The notes below the pieces were generated by a model. It saw nothing but the letters and a program-made list of their open reading frames with translations, was not told the DNA's origin and ran no database searches. Shown in pieces: positions 1-10,700 of a stretch of 64,000 nt of DNA. How positions within the stretch are numbered: position 1 is the stretch's first letter; every line of letters begins with the position of its first letter. The position numbers were made by a program, and so were the translations under genes. This DNA is from Oxytricha trifallax (lineage: Eukaryota > Ciliophora > Spirotrichea > Sporadotrichida > Oxytrichidae): positions 17,070 to 81,069 of the forward strand of contig ARYC01018339.1 of assembly GCA_000711775.1 (NCBI GenBank), in the 5' to 3' direction.

Positions 1-196
1 TAAAAAATCCCTTAAATTATATAAGCACATCTTTAAACTATAAATTGTTTTGTATATTGTTTTAGTTTTAAATGTAGTTGTCCGCATATAACAAATAACT
101 CATTTATTTTACAAAAACAGTAATTTAAATTTTACTCTACTTTTGTCCTTCAATTCTTTTTGTAAATTATTATGAATTTTTAACTTTGTCTAAAGT

Positions 197-1490
197 GCTG
201 CTGCCCTCTCATTAATTTGGGGAGCAATTAACAACATATAAATGGTCGTCCATCTTCCTCTATTTGAGATCAACTTCCCATCTAATGCAAATTTTTTTAA
301 TTGAAATTATTTAAAATTTTATAGCTTTTTTATCATTAATGCCTATTATTTGGTAACTTTCTTGGTTGACCTGGCAAATTTTAAAATACTGCCTGACTTC
401 GAATTCCTATAAGAAATTCCCTAGCTAAATATCAATGAAGACGAATATCTACTAAATGATGAGTATCAATTAGATGTATGGTTTTAACTACTTGGATATG
501 AAAATATCTTCATTTTGGCTGCTTTAAAACAATATATCGTCTTTATGGCTTTGGGACTGGTCATAATTTATTAATAAGAATTAGCTTAATTATATAATTG
601 CGCTTGATTAAATTGTAGTTCGTCTTTTCAAGTTGAAAAATCAAGACTTTTTTTATAAGTTACAATTAAATTATTTAATTATTATATAACTAAAAGACAC
701 AGAAGAAAAACAACCATTTTTAAAACTGAAACTTTATAATCTATACAAATAACTGTAGGACAAAGTCTACTATAGTTGGTTTTTCAGATTTTCCATAGAG
801 AGCTATTTCACAGCAAGCATCCTTACCTTTCAAATTATTTGCAATTACTTTTCATTTGAGAATAGAAATTTCTAAATCAATACAATAGCAGCGATAGTTA
901 TCCTATCTTTACTTTTTTGTTTTCCTTTATATATCAACTATAAATAAGTTAGTTTTATCCCAAATTATTTATAATAGTTGTACCTTTTCTTAAGAAATAA
1001 GAACAACTTGACTGATAAGATATTTTATTAATTATTATAATTTTCTTTAATATTTTTAGGGAAATTCAGTTCATTGTTTGAGAATACAACTAGAAGGAGG
1101 GAGACATCTTAATATTACATATTGCTCTTTTTATTAAGAAGATTGGTATTCGCGATTTCTATACCGCTCTTAGACTACCTCTTTCAAATATACATTCAAA
1201 TACTGATCTCACATACTATACTATTTAATATATTACATATTGGAAATAAAAATGTTAAAGATTACATTCATAAAATGTTTTATTAACTTTTATATGATAT
1301 TTTTCTTGATAAGAGTGGGACCAATGGAAGAGAGATATTAAAACATTCTTGATTTCTTTAATGAAACAACTTTCCTATTATGTCTATACATGTGTCTGCT
1401 TTTCACTGATTTTGTGAGAGATATTGATATTCAGAAATTGCTTGGATGGAGCTTCTGCATTATTCTCATTTTTATTAATAATTTAACTTA
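197..1490 (+). CDS. C-terminal membrane region of a first tandem gene copy ('copy 0'), in several MDS blocks
   Basis: Not recognised as a named gene. At least five coding blocks (about 197-293, 343-535, 743-830, 1308-1425, 1426-1490) read on the plus strand with TAA/TAG as Gln. Each matches the tail of copy B in the same order: LSLIWGAINN here versus LSLIWGAVNN at 30790; LANFKILPDFEFL versus LANMDILPNFEFL at 30990; IESYFTASI versus IENYFTASI at 31830; RVGPMEERYQNILDFFNET versus RVKPMELQYQNRLDIFNET at 32740; LLGWSFCIIL versus KLGWTFCAII at 32960. The blocks are rich in hydrophobic stretches and look like a polytopic membrane region. The N-terminal part would lie left of the window. An alternative is that these are out-of-order MDSs of copy A, which lacks this tail at its own 3' side. 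Confidence 0.7.
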
Positions 1491-1499
1491 AAATATAAG

Positions 1500-3945
1500 A
1501 AATATAGTTTTTAGTTTTGATATTCTCGTTTTGAACCTATTGATAAATTTCATAACTATTTTAGTTGTGATTGGGATTCACATATATGATATTATAAGAT
1601 TAAAGCTTAATAAATTTATATATAAAAAAATAATTAATAATCCACCCTCAAACATTATCACTGAATATTTAATTTATAACTAAATAAATTAATATTAATT
1701 ACATTAAATAGAACTAACTAAAGCTTAAAAGTAAAAATAAGAAAAATGTGTCAAGAGTTATTAAATTATAAACTGAGTTTCACCTCTCAGAAGCAAATAA
1801 TTCTCGATAAAATTTATCAACTTCGAATGTTCTCAACAAAAGTAAAAAATATTTAAATTTGTACTTAAATGATTATTAAATATGATTATTTTCTATGAAA
1901 AGCGATTTAAATGTGACAAGTCAGCAATTCTTAAATAACTCATATAATAACATAGATGAAAATTAATATACTAAAAGAATACATTTTAGGAGAAATTATG
2001 CAAGAAGTCCCTAGAAATAAATCAAAATTAAAGGTATAAACGAGTCATTAAGTAATTATTTAAATAATATTGTTATATTCAATTTTAATTTAAGTATATA
2101 AGAAACATCAATTAATGATTTAAATTATATAACAAATTTTGAGAAAACAAGAGAAACTGGAATTGTTAATTTTTCAGACAATAGTCAATTCATTATAAAA
2201 ATAAATGATAATATATAAATATTTATTATTAAATTAAATTATATAGACTCTGAATTATAAGAATAATAATCTATTCAAAGATTTAAAAGAAATACATTGA
2301 TAAATAATAAAAGAGACTTAAAATATTGATAATTTATATAATAAAATTCTAATATTGTTATTTTAGTTTAAATTTAGTTTTTAAAGAATATTTATTCAGA
2401 ACAATACAGAAATATATCTCATTTCTTTTATCATTTTTAACTGCAAATAAAAATCATATAATTTTAAAAATAAAATTTGTGTCAAAATAGATTAATATGT
2501 ATTTTTTACTCTGTATCTACGAAAAAAAGAGCAGTCTAATGATATTAAATATTTATCTAATTGAATAATTTTATCTGATAAAATTATTAAAAAATCTATA
2601 TATAGAGGTTAACAATGCCACAATTGAATAATTATATTAATAGACAATTTAATATATATTTTCAACCTTATTTGTTGATTTACTATAATGTAATTTGAGA
2701 AAGTAATTTTTATTATTTAATGCATCTTATCAATTGATTACTCATGTGATAAAAAATAAAAAATAGAACTTTCAGGAAATTAAAAATTTTTCCGATTAAT
2801 AAAAATAATAAGATGCATATAAGAATAGGAAAATGATATTATTTAATAATAATATTAATGAAAATCAATGTAGATGCTACAATGATTTCTTAAAAATTAT
2901 AAAATAATTTTTAACAATCGTATAGATATTATAACTTTTTGCAGATTTCTCTGATTTTATTCATATTAAAAAGCTTTAAATGTTTTATGAATATGACTAA
3001 AAAATTGATAATATACAATTCTTTTAAAATAACCTAAAATAATTGAATTTATAAAATTATAATTATTTTAAAATATTGATTAAGATATTATTTTGGTTAG
3101 ATTCTCTCAATATTTAATATATAATAAATATATATAATAAACATTCAATATAATATAATGTATAATGTATATAGATTTAATGGTTTTTATAAATGTGAAA
3201 AAAAATATGATTTTTATTTCTTAATTTATAAGAGGTAATTAATTTTCTTGAAATTATTTGTTATTTTTACTTTGTATGCAAATAGTAACTATTGCAAAAT
3301 CAATTTATACTTATCATTTATAGTTAATTATTCAAATTTTTTACTACTAATTAATGTTTAATTGATAAAATTTATAAATCATAAATTTTCTTTTATAATA
3401 TAAATTCTGAAAAACACATTGTCTTAATCATTTATGATAAAATCCTTAGTTATAAATTAACAAATTTAACTATTATAACTTCCAAAAATAATTGCCTTGA
3501 ATAAAATATTGAGTTATAAGTATTTATTAAGGATAATTATTTAAAGTAAATTTCCACAAGCAATAAATAAAATGTAATCTTTGATATGAAAATTAATTTA
3601 TTAAATTGTTAATACTTTTATTTAAGTTGATTTTTGGAATTTTAATAATTTGTAGTGATTCAGATAAAAGAAATAATTTTACTTTGAGCTAACAATAATG
3701 TAAAATTATTTTACACAGAAATTTTCTTATATATATTCACTAACTATTTGAACTAAGTAATGGTAATAATTTAGAATTTTCTCTTAGTACAAATAAAATA
3801 ATTAATAAACTTTTAGTTAAAATTCCAATAATTATATATATATATATATTTGAACATATTGAAGTTAATCTCAATTAATATTATTTTACAATAATGTATA
3901 TTTGTAATTTAGATTTCTAAAGCTAATTGTATTAATATTATAAAT
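1500..3945. other. AT-rich non-coding spacer
   Basis: Very AT-rich DNA without convincing codon structure. A stretch at about 1990-2330 stays open for roughly 110 codons if only TGA stops, but its Asn/Ile/Lys composition is what AT-rich noise gives. It lies between the copy 0 tail and the start of copy A, so it may include the 3' end of copy 0 and the 5' flank of copy A. Confidence 0.6.
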
Positions 3946-4732
3946 ATGAAGTCAATTTATATATAGATTGTCATAACTTTTGTCCCAGCTCTCCTATTGA
4001 TTATTAATAATAATTTTTAAATGTAATTTTTTATTTTATATATTTATAATTAACTAATAGTTCTAAAAACTAGGAAATATTTTAAGATTGTTATAAAATT
4101 TTGATAATTAATTTTGCAATAATAAAGTTTGCAGAATCATAACCCTATTATTGTCACTTTAGCTTCCCGAGACATTTCGAGTGACCTGATGGCATCATTT
4201 CTTTTTATGCTTTGGATTATGATTTGAGTGGCAATGCAATAAAATTAAATCATTAATTTAATTTTTATATGCCCTCGTGGGCGGTTCGATGAAGAATGAT
4301 CTAATGATGCCAAATTCTACATATACTTATCCATTTATCTAATTAACTATCATAAGTCTTAAATTAAAATTCATGAGAATATAGTACTGATAATTTTTAT
4401 ACATTTGTGGCGTATTATGACACGAGTACAATTAAATGGGCTTTCTACTATTCATATCATGAGATGGTCGTTAAGGCAGTTGCTCTGGCAAGGCAATCGT
4501 CGTATTCTGAATATGGAGTCATTGCATTACAAAATGAAATAACTTTCTAATCAATGTTTATCTTCATGGATACAACTGAAGGCACCATCATCAGCAAATA
4601 AAAATATATTTTATGGAGAATTTATTGAGCATTTAGGGGTACATTTAAAAGAAATTAATGAAATAAATAAATTTATGTAAAAAATTCATTATAATATGAA
4701 ATATAAGAAAAAAAACTCAAAAAGTTATAGCC

Positions 4733-4764
<32 letters not shown>

Positions 4765-7700
4765 AACTGACATCGAGAGCTCAAGGCCTCTCCGAGTATA
4801 ATTAATGTTAGTGTTGATTTACACAGATAGTTTCACTTCTGCCAGGACGCTCCCACATCATACTCTTGAGTTCGACTTTACTCGTTAACATCACTTGTAT
4901 CCTTTTTCATCAGGCTAAGGATGACCAGAATCTGACTTGTGACCAGTATCTGACCAGTTTTTCCTTCTGATGGGGAAAAATGGCCCTTATCAAATTAGAA
5001 AGCAAGACCGCCTACAGGAAGACCTTCTGAGAGTCTCTACTAAGCATAATCCAGTGTATAAGGGACGATTATCCCAGCTTAACAAGTAGTAAGGCGACCA
5101 GCCAGGTAACTTCACTTTCGTGAAGTACACCCTTCGTCACCGTCCTATTTATTAACTTTTTAATTTAATAATTATAGCCAAACAATAATTATCAATTCGT
5201 CATAGAATTTATTTACTTTCTATTAAATTTCTCATAATAATATAAATGATAAGATGCATTATCAAAATCCATTTTAGAGAAAATCTTGAAGAAGTTAAGC
5301 AAAAATGGCGATATTTAAGTGAGACAGATTATGCTATGAAATAATTTTAGATTAATTTTAATTCATATTTTTTAATTTTTTGCTCTGACCAAAAATGAAT
5401 TTTTTTTATGATATAAATATAAAAAATGCATAAATTCTATATTAATTATATATTTTTAAAGGTATACCAGTTTCAAAGCGTTGCTAATATCGATAAAATA
5501 CATAAAAAATAGGTAAATTAAGAGAAATTCAAATCAATGAGTAATAAGCTTTAAATATAACAGTATAGTTTTTAATATTTGATAAATTTAATTTAATAAA
5601 CAACAAGCATGGAAAGTAAAATACGAGATGGTTCAATATCACTTCAATAAGATATGTGATGCAACTGCTTTATCTGTTAGAAGCGACAATGAGAAAGTTG
5701 GTGCACTTGAAAATTGAATTCTTGAAATCTTTGGCAGAAGTAGAATAAGCCAGGATTTAAAAGAATTCATTTGTCAAAAACTATCTTAGCCAGTGCTATT
5801 AAGGTTTAGTTGCACTTCCGGTTAAATGCTTTCAAAGAGTAAATATTGAAGATGAAGAAGATGAAGACACAAGCTTGGAGTAGCTTTGTCATCTGGATGC
5901 TGTTTAGGTGCTAATTCAATACTAGTTGGTAATGAAATAAGGGAGCCAATCTTGGTTTTTGTGAGTTTAAACCTCGCCCTAATATATGATTTAATTCACA
6001 CCTAACCTAATGGAGTAACTCTAATAGCAATCATCTTATTCTTTTAACTGCACATTAAATTAAATTTATCAAATATTAAAAACTATACTGTTATATTTAA
6101 AGCTTATTACTCATTGATTTGAATTTCTCTTAATTTACCTATTTTTTATGTATTTTATCGATAATCTATCAAATTTTAGTTAACTTAATTTTTGTTTTAT
6201 TAATTAGAATTTTTATATCCAAGGACTGTAGGGGTTTGGAACAATTAACCTATAAATATTTCAGCGATTTATAAATATAAGTCCATTTTACTAAATATAT
6301 TATTTTCAGCAAAAGTCTAGATAGCACAATAGGAACAGTTCCATTTATAGATGGAATAATATAAAACGGTTTAATAATGGACACATCGTATAATGTTTAT
6401 TTTGCTGGTAACACTTATGTTCCCACTTTAGATGGGCGATTTGTTTAATAAATTAAAATAAATAATATTATGTTCTGATAGGCAAGATAAGCGCAGGTCA
6501 CCAAACTGCTCTATTAGTTTTATAGACAATGCAATTTTCTATTATTATATTTATACTCATTGGGGAATTAAAGATACTTCATATCTTTTAAGGGCATAAA
6601 ATTTAAATCTGGCTGATTTAAATATAAAAATTTTATGTATTAAAATGAAATGTTTCATTCTCTTATCAATTATTATTACCCCATATATCCTATACTATCT
6701 GATTCCAGTGGTCTAATTTTTGGCACAACTAATAACTTCATTTATGCATTAACAAGCTATCTATCTGATTTTGGAGAACTAAGCTTTAAAATAATTGTCT
6801 ATTTATATAAGCAAACTTGTTATTCATAAAATTGAATAATTGTCAGGTTCGAGAACATAAAGTTATTCAATCGACATAGGCACATCAACGACAATCAAAA
6901 CTAAAAAATCTAACAATATATTTTAAAACTATGCGAGTTTTTAATGCAAATTATATCTAAATTTTTAAATAATAGGAGGCAACTCGTTTAGAAAAATTCT
7001 TTGATTTATTCAGTTTTAAAAATTACAACTTTATAATTAATATTTTTCGTTTTTCTTTTTAATATTCTTTTATTTTTGGTTATTTAGAATTTAAATCTTT
7101 TTTAATTTATTTTTAAATTATTGAAATATTTATTATTAAAAATATAAAAATCTCTTAAGTCTATAAACTTATATATAAATTTACACTGCTTATTTAAAAC
7201 GCTTAAAATGTTAATAGTTTTTGAGGAAACCGATTATTGTTCAACAGAGTAATATTATGAAAATTGAATTTATTCAATAAATCTAATTTAATTTTTTTAT
7301 AATCAATCTTGAAAAATTAGAATATATCATAAGACATTTCTATTTATTCGTTCTTTCATTTAATTTCCATTAAATTGTTCTTTTGAAATAAAATATATGG
7401 AATTTGCCTTTAAATCTTATTTATTTATTTTTTTAATTTAATCTCAAATTTTCTTTATTCTACAATTCAATTTAATAGAAGAGCACCATAATAAATCAAT
7501 GAAATTTAGAATTCTCATTAGAATTATTCATTTGAAATAGTTTAATTCATTAAATTTGATATTTAAACTTACGAGTCTTTAGTAATATTTAAGCCATAAT
7601 TATTTTAAAAAAGTAAATCTAAATTCTTAATTTAAAAATAATAATTTAGAAATCTTCTAGATTATAAAGCAGAACTAGAATAAATGCATAACAGATAAAT

Positions 7701-10700
7701 TCATATTTCAATATAATTATTTTTATTTCTTAAAAATCAACTTTTATATACTTATCTTTTTTTCAATAAGACTTTGTTTACTTCTTTTTAACGTAAACAA
7801 ATATAGGAAAAATGAATTTAATACTTATTTATATCTTAGGAATACTATTCAAATATTAAAGCTTACCCTATTCTAAATTTTAACTTAACTTCATAATAAA
7901 CAAAAGTTATAATACAGATATTTTACAAATATCATATAATTGTAAATTAAAGTGTTTTACTGAGTGATTGAGTCTTAAATTGGCGATGCACATGTCATAT
8001 ATGCAAATAAATAAGTAATTAAATATTTTTATTAAAAATGGACTAGATGTTTTAAGTGGTTGTGGTTAATTCTTAAATATTTATTTTATTTATTTCATGA
8101 GTGAAGATGAAGCATGCTCTTATGTTTTTCTTCTTTTAATCGATTTAATAAATAAAATATTTTATACTTAGATTTCTCCTATCACAAATTATTTATAAAT
8201 GATAAAATATTTAATTAATTATATCAAATAATATATTTATTTAATTTTAGTAATTAATTTTCAATTGACTTTATAATTCTTATTAGTCAATTTAAAACAT
8301 GATAATTGAATTAAATTAAAAATATAATATATATCTCCTCTCACATAATGATAGATAATTATATCTTGAAAGTTGACAATTACTAATAATGCTTGGCATC
8401 AAAAACTTTGTCATAATCAAGTATGGCCACATTATTTTATGGAAAACGTTTGATAATTGAATTTTTAATATTTTTAAAGAAAATTTTTTTTGAAAAATAT
8501 TTAATTAAAAAGTTTTTTAAAAATGATTATCTACCATAAAATTATTGGTTTAAAATCGATTAAATATTATACGAAGTAATTATTAATATTTCTTAAATGA
8601 TAATATTGTTAAGAAATTTAAGAATTAAAATACAGTAATTTCTAGTAATCATTTTTAAATTTCATACTTTTATTGAATTGATATGTTTTTATATATTTTA
8701 ACATCTTTTTATTATTTTATGATGAATATGAAAATGAATTTAATCTTTACTACTACAATGATATAGGCTCTACAGGATCATTATTTTCTTATATATTATA
8801 TTGTAATGAATCAACAATCACTATAGTATGTATTTCTAAGTAATTTTATAGTTCATATATTAATTTTTATTTATGTTTTGATTTTATAATGGAGAGAAAG
8901 TAAATAGTGTATAACTTTATGACTACTGTGTTTGATGCTATTTTCATTCCAAATACTGAATACTTTATTTTTGTAGGGGATTATACATTTAACGCGCCTT
9001 ACAAGAAAGCTTTAATATCCACTACGTTAACTGAAGCGCTAAACTATTTTAATGTTATTAAAAATAATTAAAAATTAATGATTACAGTTTATGTGAATAA
9101 GAGTTTAATATTGTCATTACTGACGATTCTCCAGAAGTTGTTATTTTTGCATAAGGTATCTTTTATCATGTTAGTTTTAGTCTAGATTCTATAGTAAAAT
9201 ATTATTAATAATTCAAGATTTTAATAATAATTCACAGCCATGTTTATTCACAGAAGAAGCTACACCTACCAATACTTAGTCGTACTGTAGAATAAAAACT
9301 AAATTATTATAATGTTTATTAATAATCGATTAATAAATATATTGTTGGAATACCTCTCATTGGAATCTTTTAAATTAAAAAATGCTTCATTAAGTATAGT
9401 TATGTAGAAATAATTCTTTTTTTTAATTCTTTTGGTGCACTTGAATGAGATGCATGCTCACCACTCTTTTTAGGGACAATAAACTACAGTGGGCCATCTT
9501 ACAATTATGAGGTTATGAGCGGAGAATAAGATTTGCTATTTGAAGTCAGTGTTCTTTTTGTCGGAGATGAAAATTATGAGGGGCATATTAACTGTACGAG
9601 TAAGCTTTTTTCATATTTTTATAACAAGTAATATTAAAATTGATAATCCTAATAAATATTTCAAATTAATAAGTAAAAACTTATTTGTTTAATATATAAA
9701 AATACTTATTTGTGTTATTAAGAAATTATTTTAACAAAATTATTTATAACACATCTTCATTCCTAGTTATTTCAAGAAATTAGTATTGAATTTTTATACA
9801 TTTCAAAATTAAATTTACATTTTCGATATTTTTGAGTATGCTTATCCTAAAATATAATGATGAATATAATTTCAATATTCATTCTGAATTTGATATTTTT
9901 ATATATTTACGAATCTAATCTTATCAATAATTACAAATATAATGAAAAATTTTATTAGAATTCTTTCTATATTTTAATTAATTTACCTCTAAATTGCATA
10001 GACAGCTCTTTTAGGACATATGAAAGTTTCAATAAACCTGATGTAACGAATTAAGTTGAAATCTAGTGGTTTGATGAAATGACTAAACTAATAAATACAT
10101 AAATTTCCATATTTTATAATTCTAAACAGATTGTAATTCCAACAACAGTCTAATTATTAAAAAATTAATAATAATAATTAAAAAAATTAATTATAATAAC
10201 ATGTGAAAATTATTTTCACAAATAAACCATCATTTCGACAAAATAAGATAATTATTTATTATAAATTTAATTTAATTTAATTAATACCTTCTATCAATGT
10301 GTATCAAGTGAACTGCTTCTTCGTAGATGGTCAAATGGCAACATCTTAATTATTTCATTATATATTAAATTTAACAGCTTACTTGCAAATAGAATTTGTT
10401 TCTTGTTCAGTACTTCCCAATTTTATATATAATTTATTAAATAAATAGTAATGCTTAAATCAATGTATATATTAATTTTTTATAACTTCCATTCACAATA
10501 GTAGAAAACCTAGAATTATCGTATACTTACACAATCGGATAATAAATCTCATTGACAATTGATTTGCAGAATTATCAACCTGTACATGCTCTCTGCAATG
10601 ATTTTTATATGGTTTTGGATGCAGATGATGTAAGAATATTAGATCCAGCAATTCTTAATGTGGATAGTGCTTCTAAAGTTTATTTAATTTAGTCAATGAA

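Larger units (their letters stand above)
4599..6313. other. IES of copy A bounded by an 8-bp pointer
   Basis: TCAGCAAA at 4591-4598 (end of block 4) is repeated at 6306-6313 (start of block 5). Removing the interval with one repeat copy joins ATC ATC AGC AAA to AGT CTA GAT and keeps frame (TIISKSLDSTIG). Copy B at the same place reads SIINKDLDNTFG after a TAAA-pointer join. The spacer carries a (TAA)n run, a GC-richer island and a foldback element. The corresponding copy B spacer is only about 80 bp, so this IES has been enlarged by insertions. Confidence 0.75.

Noticed and set aside
1990-2330. Open frame of about 110 codons
   Set aside because: With TGA as the only stop, such a run is common in AT-rich DNA, and the composition is not protein-like.
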